A program made the position numbers and the translations under genes. DNA of 64,000 nucleotides from Aminobacterium sp. MB27-C1 (GTDB lineage Bacteria; Synergistota; Synergistia; Synergistales; Aminobacteriaceae): positions 310,001-374,000 of the forward strand of contig NZ_CP133089.1 in the NCBI RefSeq assembly GCF_030908405.1, in the 5' to 3' direction. Every line of letters starts with the position of its first letter. Position 1 is the first letter of the stretch. The notes under the pieces were generated by a model, which saw only the letters and a program-made list of their open reading frames with translations, did no database searches and had not been told where the DNA came from. Shown here piece by piece: positions 25,516 through 34,834 of the stretch.

Positions 25516-26535
25516 ATGAAAAAAGAGTTGAGTTCTGTTGTCGTGACTAGTTCCATAGAAGCTGGAATTCGTAAGCGGATTGAAGCTCCCCTTCAAGATG
25601 TAGCTGAGGTTGTTTACCTTGAAGATTCAGATAGAGAGAGTCGGCGCGTCATTTTGAGAGATGCAGATGTACTTCTTTCTTTCTTTTTTAATAAAGAGAT
25701 TGAGAAAGGAGAGTATTCGCTTTTAGAAAATCTTCGACTTTTGCAGACGATCTCAACAGGTGTTGATTATCTTCCTTTTACTGATATTCCTCGGCATGTT
25801 GCTATTGCATGCAATGCAGGCGGATGGGCATATCAAATTGCTGAGCACGTTTTGTCTATGACCATGGCTTTGGCTCGACATCTGGTTCCTTTACATATGA
25901 AGCTTGCTTCTGGAGAATTTGATCAACGATCATTGTTTTTGAGAAATCTAAAGGGACTTACAGCAGGAATTATCGGATATGGCGGCATAGGCAGGCATAC
26001 GGCTCATTTATTTAAAGCGTTAGGAATGAAAATTATGGCTATTAACACGAGTGGGAAGACGACAGATTCTGTTGATTATGTTGGTACATTACATTCTCTT
26101 CCTCATGTATTAGAGAATGCCGATGTTGTTGTCTTGACCCTCCCTCTTACGAAACAGACGAAAAATTTAATAGGTCGTGAGCAACTGTTAATAATGAAAA
26201 AAGATGCTATCCTTATTAATGTAGCAAGAGCTCCTCTCGTAGTTGAAAAGGATTTGTATGAACATTTGAAGCTTTTCCCAGAGTTTCAGGCCGGACTTGA
26301 TGTCTGGTGGAACGAACCTACATGGGGGAGAGGTACATTTGAGATAAACTATCCTTTTTTCGACCTTCCTAATTTTCTAGGGTCTCCTCATAATTCAAAT
26401 AATGTTATTGGTGCTATGGCCGATGCATGCCAGGTTGCGGCTGAGAATGTAGCTCTTTTCCTCAAGGGGGAATTGTGGCATGGTCAAATTAACCGCGCAG
26501 ATTACGTTGATATGGAGTCGTTGACCGATATGTAG
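25516..26535 (+). CDS. D-isomer-specific 2-hydroxyacid dehydrogenase
   Basis: 339 residues. The NAD-binding motif GYGGIGRHTAHLFKALGMKI is near residue 150, the catalytic Arg is in NVARAPLVVEK, and the catalytic His in GSPHNSNN. It should oxidise or reduce a 2-hydroxy/2-oxo acid stereospecifically in the cytosol. The SGGW-type substrate loop is present as CNAGGWAYQIAEH. The ATG at 25516 is placed by AAGGGAGG; an upstream frame extension is not used. It is followed 14 bases later by an EamA exporter gene with a GTG start, so the two may be one operon. The substrate is not known. Confidence 0.92.
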   Translation: MKKELSSVVVTSSIEAGIRKRIEAPLQDVAEVVYLEDSDRESRRVILRDADVLLSFFFNKEIEKGEYSLLENLRLLQTISTGVDYLPFTDIPRHVAIACNAGGWAYQIAEHVLSMTMALARHLVPLHMKLASGEFDQRSLFLRNLKGLTAGIIGYGGIGRHTAHLFKALGMKIMAINTSGKTTDSVDYVGTLHSLPHVLENADVVVLTLPLTKQTKNLIGREQLLIMKKDAILINVARAPLVVEKDLYEHLKLFPEFQAGLDVWWNEPTWGRGTFEINYPFFDLPNFLGSPHNSNNVIGAMADACQVAAENVALFLKGELWHGQINRADYVDMESLTDM

Positions 26536-26549
26536 AAAGAGGCGATTTC

Positions 26550-27434
26550 GTGAGAAAAATAGTCAGCAGCCAGAATATTATTGGTTCCGTTCTGGTTCTT
26601 CTGGCTGGTGTTTTCTGGGGAACTTCGGGAACTGCTCAGGCCTTTGCACCTCTCGGAGCTTCCCCTTTCACAGTAGGAACAATACGAATTGCTGTGGGAG
26701 GCGGAATCCTTTTTTTGCTTTTGTTGCTGAGAAGAGGAATTTCTTGGATTAAAGGACCGTGGCTTCCGAAGCATATTTTACCTGCTGCTTTAGGTATGGC
26801 TGGTTTCCAGTTTTTTTTCTTCGCTGCAGTGAAACTCACCGGAGTTTCCGTAGGAACGATGGTTGCTATTGGGAGTGCCCCTTTATGGGCAGGTTTACTC
26901 GGCTATTTTGTCTATAAAGAACCACCGGAAAAGATGTGGTATTTCTCAACAATATTAGCGGTTGTCGGATGCTTCTTTTTAAGTATGGAAGGGGTGTCTT
27001 TTCAGGCCGAAGCCAGTTTTTTAGGCATTTTTATGGCCTTAGGCGCAGCTTTTTCTTATGCCGTGTGTGGTATTGGGCTCAAAGGTCTGAGGCTTTCTCA
27101 CGGGCCTGTTGAAAGTGCTGCAATTACTCTTTGTGGCGGAGCTCTTTTTCTTATACCTCTTCTTTTCCTTTTTAATATTTCATGGCTTTCCGAATGGAAG
27201 GGGGTGGGGGTAGCTCTTCATCTTGGAATAGTTGCTACAGCTTTGCCATATGTTCTTTTCTCTATTGGTATTGCCTGGATACCAGTAGCGAAAGTTTACA
27301 CACTTTCGCTAACAGAACCTTTGACAGCATGTTTATTGGGAGTTTTTCTTTTAGGAGAGCGGCTTTCAATGCTTTCTTTTTTTGGTATTTTCCTCATTTT
27401 TATTGGATTAGCTTTATTGTCACGTAAAAAATAA
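26550..27434 (+). CDS. EamA/DMT-family inner-membrane transporter
   Basis: 294 residues with ten predicted hydrophobic spans in two repeated halves. It begins with a GTG at 26550, seven bases after GAGG, and continues MRKIVSSQNIIGSVLVLLAG. It carries the conserved GTSGTAQAF- and SLTEPLTACLLGVFLLGE-type EamA segments. Such proteins usually export amino acids or other metabolites. It lies 14 bases after the hydroxyacid dehydrogenase gene and 27 bases before a chemoreceptor gene. The combination suggests a small metabolite-handling operon; the substrate cannot be fixed. Confidence 0.9.
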   Translation: MRKIVSSQNIIGSVLVLLAGVFWGTSGTAQAFAPLGASPFTVGTIRIAVGGGILFLLLLLRRGISWIKGPWLPKHILPAALGMAGFQFFFFAAVKLTGVSVGTMVAIGSAPLWAGLLGYFVYKEPPEKMWYFSTILAVVGCFFLSMEGVSFQAEASFLGIFMALGAAFSYAVCGIGLKGLRLSHGPVESAAITLCGGALFLIPLLFLFNISWLSEWKGVGVALHLGIVATALPYVLFSIGIAWIPVAKVYTLSLTEPLTACLLGVFLLGERLSMLSFFGIFLIFIGLALLSRKK

Positions 27435-27461
27435 GTCTAATATTATTTGGAGGGATAGCCT

Positions 27462-29552
27462 ATGAAATATGGAAGTATATCGCGCAAGATTGCGATAACT
27501 TTCATGCTGTTGATTTTTCTGATGGTACTTGTTGGATGGCTTAGTTTCCGATCACTCAATCAGTCGTCAGATGGACTGTACCAATATCAGTATTTAGCGA
27601 CTATTAGCGATGAAAGTGCGCGCATACAACGAGATTTGATGGTTATGGCCACAACTGCGAATCGATATATAGAGTTTAGACGCATTGACGATCAAATTCA
27701 GTATAGAAATATTCAGTCTGAACTGCAAACTTCCCTTCCATTGTTAAAAGATAAACTCCAGTCGGAGGAGTTAAAACAGAAAACATCACAACTTTTATCC
27801 TATCTTTCTTCTTACGATGAAGCGTTTCAAACCGCCGTACAACTCAACGATGATCTTGACATACTTTCTCAGACAGGTTTTATCAGCCCCAGTGAAACAA
27901 TGGAACAAGAGTTGACAGCAATGATGGTGGCTGCAGAAAAAAATCAGAACGCAAGTCTTTCTTATTATGCAGGGCTGGGGATTCGCAGCTTATTGCTTGC
28001 CAAGTCGGAAGGAGTTCGTTTTCTTCAGACGGGCGATCTTTCCTATATTGATAATCTCAAAAAAGAAATGGTCAATTTATCTGGATACCTTCCCCTTTTC
28101 GATATGATGGCCCTTGACGAGGAGTCTCGAAGCCATTTCGAAAATTTTGTGGAAGCACAAAAATTACTTGAAGAATCGATTTCGCCTCTTGTCAAAGTAG
28201 ATGAGGAAAGGCGGTCAATCCGTTCAGAAAAAATGGAAAGTATTAGTTCTGAAATGAATGGAGCAATTTCTTCTCTTCGAGCACGTATTGAGAGTTTACA
28301 AAATGAGCTTGGTCCTCTTATTGCAGTAAAGAACAGTTCTGCACTTCGTTTTATTCTCATAACATCTTTATGTATGGTTATAGGAAGTCTTTTCGCTGGT
28401 TGGAAGCTTTCTTCGTCAATAACATCACCTTTAAAAAATGTTGTTTCTCTGGCTGAGTTAGGGGCCAATAAAAACTTTTCCTTTTCCAGGGAGGATTTTG
28501 CAATAAAAAGCCGTGATGAATTTGGACAGATGGCAGATGCGCTATCAGCGATGGTGGATTCTCTTCGTCAGGCTTTAACCGAAATTTGGGAAAATACAGA
28601 TAACGCTACTCAAAGAGCAGAAAATTTAGCTGCCCTTTCTCAAGAGAGCACAGCATCAATGGAAGAAATTAAAAGTACTATAGAAGAGCTTACCTCTCTT
28701 TCTGAGGAGAGCGGTGTTGCTTTATCACAGGCGGAGCAGGCTGTGAAGAGCGTAGCAAGTAGCGCTGAAGAGTCAGCTCGTTCTTCTTTGGAAGCTGCTA
28801 AAACGTCGGAAGTCGCGTCAACTCTTTCCTCTGAAGCTGCAAGCAAAGTGGAAGAAGTTATTCTTTCTATTCAATCTGTAGGGGAAAATATGAAAAGCAC
28901 AGAGCAGCAAATAGCAAAACTTGGTGTTTCCATTGAGGGAATATCAAATTTTGTTGGTGTGATAACAGGAATTGCAGATCAGACGAATCTTCTTTCTTTA
29001 AATGCGGCTATTGAAGCTGCACGTGCAGGAGAGGCGGGGCGAGGTTTTGCCGTTGTCGCAGATGAAGTTAGAAAATTGGCAGAGGAATCGGCAACTGCTG
29101 CACGGAATGTTGAGAGTCAGATTAAGCACCTTCAAAAGGATGCATCTTTATCAGTTCAATCTATTCAAGAGACAGGAGAAATAATGGCAGAAACGGTAAA
29201 AAGAGCTCGACATGCAAGAGAGGGTCTCACAGAAGCCTTGGGAGAAACTTCAAAAATTAATACTATAATTCAGTCTCTGGCCTCTTTGGCTGAAAATCAG
29301 GCGGTTTCAGGAGAAGAAATGAAAGAGTCTGTTGAGCAGGTTCTTTCCTCGGCTCTTCGTATCAGAGAAATGATTTCAACCATTCGTCAGGCTTCGGAAG
29401 AGACAGTTTCTGCTTCAGAAAGTGTTGCAAAGGAAGCCGAAGGTGTAAGCTGTGGTGCCGAATCAATTTCTGAGCTTCTTACTACTTTTGTTCTTGAATC
29501 GGATGAGAAACAAAGAGCTCTTCCTGAGAATGTGACTGTTCTGGAAGAGTAA
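27462..29552 (+). CDS. Transmembrane methyl-accepting chemotaxis protein
   Basis: 696 residues. TM1 is at about residues 10-30 ([17 protein letters not shown]), followed by a periplasmic sensor of about 250 residues rich in helices, then TM2 near 290-310 ([18 protein letters not shown]). A HAMP domain ([18 protein letters not shown]) and the receptor signalling domain follow, with [20 protein letters not shown] and [20 protein letters not shown]. The sensor module looks like a helical-bundle type; its ligand is unknown. The ATG at 27462 has GGAGGG upstream. The 3' end overlaps the convergent K+ channel gene by 71 bases. It follows the hydroxyacid dehydrogenase/exporter pair, so the receptor may sense a related metabolite. 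Confidence 0.96.
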   Translation: MKYGSISRKIAITFMLLIFLMVLVGWLSFRSLNQSSDGLYQYQYLATISDESARIQRDLMVMATTANRYIEFRRIDDQIQYRNIQSELQTSLPLLKDKLQSEELKQKTSQLLSYLSSYDEAFQTAVQLNDDLDILSQTGFISPSETMEQELTAMMVAAEKNQNASLSYYAGLGIRSLLLAKSEGVRFLQTGDLSYIDNLKKEMVNLSGYLPLFDMMALDEESRSHFENFVEAQKLLEESISPLVKVDEERRSIRSEKMESISSEMNGAISSLRARIESLQNELGPLIAVKNSSALRFILITSLCMVIGSLFAGWKLSSSITSPLKNVVSLAELGANKNFSFSREDFAIKSRDEFGQMADALSAMVDSLRQALTEIWENTDNATQRAENLAALSQESTASMEEIKSTIEELTSLSEESGVALSQAEQAVKSVASSAEESARSSLEAAKTSEVASTLSSEAASKVEEVILSIQSVGENMKSTEQQIAKLGVSIEGISNFVGVITGIADQTNLLSLNAAIEAARAGEAGRGFAVVADEVRKLAEESATAARNVESQIKHLQKDASLSVQSIQETGEIMAETVKRARHAREGLTEALGETSKINTIIQSLASLAENQAVSGEEMKESVEQVLSSALRIREMISTIRQASEETVSASESVAKEAEGVSCGAESISELLTTFVLESDEKQRALPENVTVLEE

Positions 29553-30558
29553 TATCATGCCGAAGCTTCGCAATTTGTTTTCGTTGCCCAAAGACTATAA
29601 GGTGATCATTGGTCTCAAGTTGAAGATTGCCGCTTGGATTATATATGATTTTTCCGCCTTCTCTAATAACGGCGATAACATTTGCTTCGTAAATTGAACG
29701 CAAAGGTGCTTCAGAGAGAGTCATTCCAGTCATGAAACTTCCTGAAGTGATATGCACTGTTCCAAAATCAAGATCAAGCTTTCTTGAAATATTGACCAGT
29801 TCGAGAAAATCTTCTACAGATGGCTGGAGAGAAGCTCGTACCATTGAAGCGGCGCCAGCCAAAACAGGGTTAATAACTTTGTCGGCGCCGGATCTATAGA
29901 GGACATTTACTGATCCGGCGTCATTTGCTCGCACTACAATTCGTATATTTGAGGCTAATGAACGAGCCGTAAGAACGGTGTAGACACTATCGGCATCGTC
30001 TCCGAGGGCAACAATCATTCCTTTGGAAACGGCGATTCCGGCTTTGTTCAAACACTCTTCATTTCTTGCATCGCCGTGAAGAACAAGCCATCCCTGTTCG
30101 CGTCCAGCCGATACTTTTTCTTCTTCTATCTCCAGCGCAACAAAGGTAATGTTGTCAGCTGAAAGAAAATGAGCAACTTCTGAGCCATAACGTCCTAATC
30201 CGCAAATAATCCAGTGATCTGAAAGTCGAGCCACTCGTCTGTCCCCTCCCTTACCTAAAAGAGCTACGATTTTTTCGCTCACTAAAAGCTGTGCCATATT
30301 CCCAAGTACATATCCTACAATTCCCATGCCAAGTAAAATTAAAGTGACAATAAATATTTTTTCTGCTCCAGAGAGACTTTCAGGAGCGCCGTATCCGACT
30401 GTAGAAAGTGTAATTATGGTGTAATAGAGAGAATCTATCCACGAAAGGTTTACTATAAAGTGCATACCTATAATGCCAAATACGATGATAAAACTAGTAA
30501 TAAGGAGCATCGTAAAAACCTTTTTCCCTAAAGAATCCGACCAGAAATTCTTCTTCAT
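29482..30558 (-). CDS. Two-TM potassium channel with RCK/TrkA domain
   Basis: 358 residues. The N-terminus has TM1, a pore helix with the selectivity filter TVGYG ([13 protein letters not shown]) and TM2, giving a two-TM Kir/KcsA-like pore. The cytosolic part is an RCK domain: the nucleotide-binding [19 protein letters not shown], then [16 protein letters not shown], and a C-terminal TrkA_C module ([13 protein letters not shown]). It should be a ligand-gated K+ channel in the inner membrane. The protein's C-terminal residues overlap the convergent chemoreceptor gene by 71 bases. The start codon at 30558 is weakly supported because no clear ribosome site is visible. Confidence 0.92.
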   Translation of the reverse strand: MKKNFWSDSLGKKVFTMLLITSFIIVFGIIGMHFIVNLSWIDSLYYTIITLSTVGYGAPESLSGAEKIFIVTLILLGMGIVGYVLGNMAQLLVSEKIVALLGKGGDRRVARLSDHWIICGLGRYGSEVAHFLSADNITFVALEIEEEKVSAGREQGWLVLHGDARNEECLNKAGIAVSKGMIVALGDDADSVYTVLTARSLASNIRIVVRANDAGSVNVLYRSGADKVINPVLAGAASMVRASLQPSVEDFLELVNISRKLDLDFGTVHITSGSFMTGMTLSEAPLRSIYEANVIAVIREGGKIIYNPSGNLQLETNDHLIVFGQRKQIAKLRHDITLPEQSHSQEELFVSHPIQEQK

Positions 30559-30628
30559 TGTTATCCAACACTCCTCATTCCCGAGATTGTGTAAAATAGA
30601 AGCATATTACGAGAAGGCGGTGGATATT

Positions 30629-31414
30629 ATGGCCTTATTGAAGGTTGCAACTTTTAACGTTAATTCAGTTCGAAGCAGAATGCATGTATTGACTAAGTGG
30701 CTTCATGATAACAGAGTGGATGTGCTATGTCTGCAAGAAACTAAAACTGAGGATCAGTTTTTCCCCGCTTCAGATTTTGAGAGTATAGGATATAACGCCT
30801 CTTTCAGAGGAGAAAAAGCCTATAACGGCGTTGCTCTTTTGAGCACCCATCCGATAGAAAATGCCCACTTTGGTTTTGAAGACGGCGAATCTCCCGATCC
30901 TGAAAGTCGTATAGTTCGAGGAACGATTTGCGGTGTCCATATTATCAATACGTATGTACCGCAGGGCAAAGCTATAGATCACCCTGATTATCTCTATAAG
31001 ATGCGTTTTTTTGATCGCCTGAAAGCTCTCTTCGAGAGAGAATATTCTACTGATGAGAAAGTAGTTTGGCTTGGTGATATGAATGTTGCCCCTACAGATA
31101 TTGATGTGACAAGTCCGGAGCGGAAGAGAGACCACGTTTGCTTTCATGAGGATATTAAGAAAAAGTTTGAAGAAGTAAAAGATTGGGGTTTCGTCGATAT
31201 CTTTAGAAAATATAGGCCTGAAGAAGGGGAATTTTCATTTTTTGATTATCGGGTAAAAAATGCCCTTGAACGAAATATCGGATGGAGAATAGATCATATT
31301 CTTGCTACATCCTCCCTCGCTGATTGCTCTACAGATTGTTATGTAGACCGAGAGCCACGAGGTTGGGAAAAACCATCAGATCATACGCCTGTTGTAAGTG
31401 TTTTCGATATATAA
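30629..31414 (+). CDS. xth: Exodeoxyribonuclease III
   Basis: 261 residues, typical for this AP endonuclease/3'-5' exonuclease of base-excision repair. The catalytic set is visible: NVNSVRSR, the metal glutamate in LQETKT, GDMNVAPTDIDV, RIDHILATSSL and the C-terminal SDHTPV histidine. The ATG at 30629 follows a site (AAGGCGGTGG) and starts the conserved MALLKVATFNVNS; an in-frame upstream extension overlaps the divergent channel gene and is not used. It is followed 27 bases later by a hydrolase gene with its own GAGAGG site, so co-transcription is possible. Confidence 0.95.
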   Translation: MALLKVATFNVNSVRSRMHVLTKWLHDNRVDVLCLQETKTEDQFFPASDFESIGYNASFRGEKAYNGVALLSTHPIENAHFGFEDGESPDPESRIVRGTICGVHIINTYVPQGKAIDHPDYLYKMRFFDRLKALFEREYSTDEKVVWLGDMNVAPTDIDVTSPERKRDHVCFHEDIKKKFEEVKDWGFVDIFRKYRPEEGEFSFFDYRVKNALERNIGWRIDHILATSSLADCSTDCYVDREPRGWEKPSDHTPVVSVFDI

Positions 31415-31441
31415 ACGAAGAAAACGAGAGGTGATCTCTTT

Positions 31442-32281
31442 ATGTATCGTCCCTGCATCGGTATCGATCCTGAAACTGTAGATTGGCGTTTTCCTCCTTC
31501 CGTAGAGGCTATCGATTTTATTTCGGAAGGATGTCATCTTTATGGTGTCATCTATATTGCCCAGGGTGTGCCGCCTCACCCTACGATTTTGCTTCTTCAC
31601 GGTTTTCCTGGAACGGAAAAAAACCTTGACCTTGCACAAATTTTAAGACGAGCAGGATTCAATACGATGGTCTTCTCTTATAGAGGCTGTTGGGGAAGTC
31701 AGGGTACCTATTCTTTTTCTCATGTTGTTGCCGATTCGGTTCATGCCGTTCGTTTTTTGCAGAGTGATTTCGCACAGAAGAACTATGGTGTAGACCCCGA
31801 ACGGATTATTGTTTTCGGTCATAGTATGGGCGGCTTTGCTATGGCAAAAGTTGCTGATTTTATTTCTGATATTCGTGATTTTTGCTTTATTTCAGGCTGG
31901 AATCCAGGGTTAGATGCTAGAAACAGTCTAAATGATCCTGAAAGTCAGAAGAAATTGGATCTATTGCTTCAAGTATGTACCCCACCTCTTCAGGGGACAA
32001 ACGAAGATATGTTATTGAAAGAGTTGCGTAATCATTTGCATGAATGGGATATTGTCAACTCTGCTCCTCATTTTAAGAAGCGTAATATTCTTGTGATAGG
32101 AGCAAAAAAGGATAATATTACCCCTTTGAGAACAAATCATCTTCCTTTTGTAGAAGCCTTGAAACGAACTACTCCGCAAGGTCTAAAGGAAATAATTATG
32201 GATACTGATCATGCTTACTCAGATAGTCGTGTTGCATTAGCTCGACATATTCTTGACTGGCTCGAATCTTTGGAATATTAG
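31442..32281 (+). CDS. Alpha/beta-hydrolase (serine hydrolase, acylaminoacyl-like)
   Basis: 279 residues. The oxyanion segment is LLLHGFPGTEKN, the nucleophile is in GHSMGGFAMAK (GxSxG), and the acid and histidine are probably in GAKKDN and DTDHAYSD near the C-terminus. No signal peptide is present, so it is cytosolic. The family covers esterases, peptidases and lipases and the substrate cannot be told. The ATG at 31442 has GAGAGG upstream. A strong hairpin terminator follows, before the IclR regulator. Confidence 0.9.
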   Translation: MYRPCIGIDPETVDWRFPPSVEAIDFISEGCHLYGVIYIAQGVPPHPTILLLHGFPGTEKNLDLAQILRRAGFNTMVFSYRGCWGSQGTYSFSHVVADSVHAVRFLQSDFAQKNYGVDPERIIVFGHSMGGFAMAKVADFISDIRDFCFISGWNPGLDARNSLNDPESQKKLDLLLQVCTPPLQGTNEDMLLKELRNHLHEWDIVNSAPHFKKRNILVIGAKKDNITPLRTNHLPFVEALKRTTPQGLKEIIMDTDHAYSDSRVALARHILDWLESLEY

Positions 32282-32291
32282 GGATACTAAT

Positions 32292-32327
32292 AAACAAAAG
32301 AGACACTTAAAAGTATCTCTTTTGTTT
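32292..32327. terminator. Intrinsic terminator after the hydrolase gene
   Basis: AAACAAAAGAGACACTT pairs with AAGTATCTCTTTTGTTT (one mismatch) around a two-base gap. It ends the xth-hydrolase unit. Confidence 0.8.
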
Positions 32328-32373
32328 GTATATAAAAATATTCAATAGAAAAGATATTCAAAATATGATACAA

Positions 32374-32409
32374 TCTCATATTATGGGAAATAATTCTTAT
32401 TATATGAGA
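32374..32409. promoter_or_regulatory. Inverted repeat and promoter-like region of the IclR gene
   Basis: TCTCATAT at 32374-32381 is repeated in reverse as ATATGAGA at 32402-32409. It lies just after a -10-like TATGAT (32364) and before the ribosome site of the IclR gene, so it is a candidate autoregulatory operator. This is inference from symmetry and position. Confidence 0.45.
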
Positions 32410-32425
32410 CGAGGTGGAAGATTTA

Positions 32426-33196
32426 ATGAAAGGAAAAGCTTCCCCTTCTTTTAAAAGTCTTGATCGGGCTCTTGCTATTCTTTCCTCATTTTCTTTTTCT
32501 CATCCACAACGAACAGCGTCGGAAATTGCTTTATGTACTTCTATCCCCAAATCGACAGTTCATCGCTTTCTTAAAGTTTTTGTAGAGCATGGTTTCTTGA
32601 AGGAAACAACATCTCCTGGCTACTTTGCGCCTGGCTTAAAACTTTTAGAGCTTGGAAGCATTGTCCATCATAGTTTGGATATTCGTCTCTGTGCGCAACC
32701 TATAATGGCTGCTCTTGCGAAAAAGGTGCATATAACGGTTCATTTAGTTATTCGAGATCGGGATGAAGGTGTATATGTTGAAAAAGTAGAACCTGAAGGT
32801 CAACATATTCATTATTCACATATTGGCAAAAGGATACCTCTATATTGCACTGCAGCCGGAAAAGTTCTTCTTTCTGAGTTGCCTGATTCTAAAATCTTAG
32901 AAATCATTGCCTTCCCTCTAATTTCCCTTACGCCATATACGATAAAAACAAAAGAAAAGTTTCTTCAAGAGATTGATAACGTAAGAAAAAGAGGGTGGGC
33001 CGAGGATAATCAAGAGCTTGAACTGGGATTGTGCTGTGTGGCGGTTCCTGTAAAAGATCATCTGGGAAAAATTGTGGCAGCAATGAGTTCCTCAGGGGTG
33101 GAGGGAGCTTTCACTTCTGAAGCAAAAAAAAGACTAGTTGAGGGGCTGCGTATAGCTTCTTTAGATGTTTCAAAACGACTTGGTTATCGAGAATAA
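32426..33196 (+). CDS. IclR-family transcriptional regulator
   Basis: 256 residues. The N-terminal winged helix-turn-helix (KSLDRALAILSSFS to STVHRFLKVFVEHGF) is followed by the IclR effector domain, recognisable by FAPGLKLLELGS and the ligand-domain run GKRIPLYCTAAGKVLLSEL. The C-terminal segment LCCVAVPVKDHLGKIVAAMS completes the family. It probably regulates a nearby catabolic operon in response to a small organic acid. The ATG at 32426 is used, with GAGG about 11 bases upstream. The inverted repeat at 32374-32409 is its likely operator. The target genes cannot be named; panB follows but is a biosynthetic gene. Confidence 0.92.
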   Translation: MKGKASPSFKSLDRALAILSSFSFSHPQRTASEIALCTSIPKSTVHRFLKVFVEHGFLKETTSPGYFAPGLKLLELGSIVHHSLDIRLCAQPIMAALAKKVHITVHLVIRDRDEGVYVEKVEPEGQHIHYSHIGKRIPLYCTAAGKVLLSELPDSKILEIIAFPLISLTPYTIKTKEKFLQEIDNVRKRGWAEDNQELELGLCCVAVPVKDHLGKIVAAMSSSGVEGAFTSEAKKRLVEGLRIASLDVSKRLGYRE

Positions 33197-33228
33197 AGTA
33201 TATAAATAGCTAGAGGAGGCGGTTGATA

Positions 33229-34083
33229 GTGGCAAAGAAGAAAGGGCGACTGGATTTTGTAAAAATGAAAGCCAGTGGAGAAAAAGTGGCTTGGGTTACA
33301 GCCTATGATTTTCCGACAGCATCTTTTGTTGAACAGGCAGGAATGGATATGATTCTTGTGGGCGATTCTCTTGGTATGGTTGTTCTTGGATATGAAGGAA
33401 CTATTCCTGTGACCATGGATGATTGTATTCGTCATTGTCAGGCTGTTCGTCGTGGAGCTCCACATACTTTTTGTATCGGAGACATGCCTTTTTTGTCGTA
33501 TCAGATTTCCGATGAGGATGCTGTTAGGAATGCTGGACGCTTCTTAAAAGAAGCGGATATGGATGCTGTAAAACTTGAGGGCGGACGACGAGTTTTGAGC
33601 CGAATAAAAGCTATAGCTGATGCTGGTATTTTAGTAATGGGGCACATTGGATTAACTCCACAAAGTTCTGGACAGCTTGGTGGGTTTAAGGCACAGGGAC
33701 GAGATCCTGAAAGTGCTCGGGAGCTTATCAAAGATGCATTGGCTATACAAGAAGCTGGAGCTTACGCTCTCTTACTTGAGGCTGTTCCCCCAGAGCTGAC
33801 GGCCTTTATAACGAAGAAACTTACCATTCCCGTCTATTCTATTGGAGCTGGATTGCCTTGCGATGGTCAACTTTTGATTTGCGGCGATATGTTAGGGTTG
33901 TTTGAGGCATTCACGCCAAAATTTGTAAAGAAGTATGCTAATGTAGCGGCAGAGGAGATCAGAGCCTTTAAAGAATATGTTGAAGATGTGAAAACGGAGA
34001 AATTCCCGACAGACGATCATGTTTATCACATACTGTCTGGGAAAGAAGAAGAATTTAAGGTTATGCTTAAAGAATTTGAATAA
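33229..34083 (+). CDS. panB: 3-Methyl-2-oxobutanoate hydroxymethyltransferase
   Basis: 284 residues, full length. It transfers a hydroxymethyl group from methylenetetrahydrofolate to 2-oxoisovalerate in coenzyme A biosynthesis. Family motifs are MKASGEKVAWVTAYDFPTAS, the metal-binding DMILVGDSLGMVVLGYEGT and IGLTPQSSGQLGGFKAQGR, with IGAGLPCDGQLLICGDMLGL near the end. The GTG at 33229 is preferred over a TTG two codons upstream, as AGGAGG is at better distance. No panC or panD is adjacent. The gene ends about 50 bases before the pyr promoter region. Confidence 0.96.
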   Translation: MAKKKGRLDFVKMKASGEKVAWVTAYDFPTASFVEQAGMDMILVGDSLGMVVLGYEGTIPVTMDDCIRHCQAVRRGAPHTFCIGDMPFLSYQISDEDAVRNAGRFLKEADMDAVKLEGGRRVLSRIKAIADAGILVMGHIGLTPQSSGQLGGFKAQGRDPESARELIKDALAIQEAGAYALLLEAVPPELTAFITKKLTIPVYSIGAGLPCDGQLLICGDMLGLFEAFTPKFVKKYANVAAEEIRAFKEYVEDVKTEKFPTDDHVYHILSGKEEEFKVMLKEFE

Positions 34084-34102
34084 AAATTAATTGTGCAACC
34101 GC

Positions 34103-34131
34103 TTGCATTAAGACTTTTTTCCTGATACACT
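34103..34131 (+). promoter_or_regulatory. Candidate promoter of the pyr operon
   Basis: TTGCAT and TACACT are separated by 17 bases, just upstream of the PyrR-binding hairpin. The match to the consensus is moderate and the transcription start is not known. Confidence 0.5.
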
Positions 34132-34160
34132 TTCTCAGAACATCAGGGAGGTTCTGAGAA
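34132..34160 (+). promoter_or_regulatory. PyrR-binding (anti-antiterminator) hairpin
   Basis: TTCTCAGAAC at 34132 pairs with GTTCTGAGAA at 34151 around the loop ATCAGGGAG. The loop and its flanks match the family recognition sequence ATCCAGAGAGGTT seen in Bacillus PyrR targets. UMP-bound PyrR would stabilise this hairpin and allow the downstream terminator to form. Confidence 0.85.
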
Positions 34161-34205
34161 ATGGTAAAAAGAGATGGTGTTATTTTGGGAAGAATAAAGA
34201 ATCGT

Positions 34206-34250
34206 AACAAGGCCATGGGCCGTGAAAACGGCTTATGGCCTTGTTTTTTT
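34206..34250 (+). terminator. Attenuator terminator of the pyr operon
   Basis: ACAAGGCCATGGGCCGT, GAAA, ACGGCTTATGGCCTTGT forms a 17-pair stem (two G-U) capped by a GNRA-type GAAA loop and followed by seven T. It lies 27 bases before the pyrR start and stops transcription when PyrR is bound upstream. Confidence 0.92.
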
Positions 34251-34276
34251 GCTCTGTAAGGAAAAGGAGGATGGGG

Positions 34277-34834
34277 ATGAATCTTATTGAAAAAGCGGTT
34301 GTCATGACAGAAGGAGATATGGAGCGAATTCTTCGGCGAATTGCCGTAGAAATTGTTGAGCGAAACAAAGGGCTTGAAGATGTTGTCCTTCTGGGGATTC
34401 AGCGACGAGGTGTATATTTGGCGGCACGTCTTCGAAGTATTCTTAAGGAAACAGAGGGAGTTAAGGTCCCAACTGGAGAACTTGACATAACGCTCTATCG
34501 TGATGACATTACAACTTTACAAGAACAACCCATCGTACATAGTACATCTATACCAATTGATATTGCAGGAAAGAAACTCATTCTTGTCGATGATGTTCTT
34601 TATACGGGAAGAACTATACGTGCAGCTCTGGATGCTCTCATGGATTTAGGGCGTCCGGATCGCGTTCAACTGGTTATTCTTGTGGATCGTGGACATCGTG
34701 AACTTCCTATACAGGCTGATTATACAGGTCGAACTGTTCCTACCTCTAAAACAGAGACAGTAGAAGTTCGAGTTAAAGAGTTTGATGGCGAAGATAAAGT
34801 AGTGATTTGTGAACGAAATGGGGGAGTAGAGTGA
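34277..34834 (+). CDS. pyrR: Pyrimidine operon attenuation protein / uracil phosphoribosyltransferase
   Basis: 185 residues. It binds UMP and the pyr leader RNA, and also has uracil phosphoribosyltransferase activity. The PRPP loop VLVDDVLYTGRTIRAALDAL is clear, and the protein ends in the usual VEVRVKEFDGEDKVVICE stretch. The ATG at 34277 is preferred because AAGGAGG lies six bases upstream; an ATG at 34271 is too close. It is the first gene of a seven-gene operon and overlaps pyrB by one base (TGATG). Its target is the hairpin and terminator just upstream, making it an autoregulatory switch for the whole operon. Confidence 0.96.
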   Translation: MNLIEKAVVMTEGDMERILRRIAVEIVERNKGLEDVVLLGIQRRGVYLAARLRSILKETEGVKVPTGELDITLYRDDITTLQEQPIVHSTSIPIDIAGKKLILVDDVLYTGRTIRAALDALMDLGRPDRVQLVILVDRGHRELPIQADYTGRTVPTSKTETVEVRVKEFDGEDKVVICERNGGVE

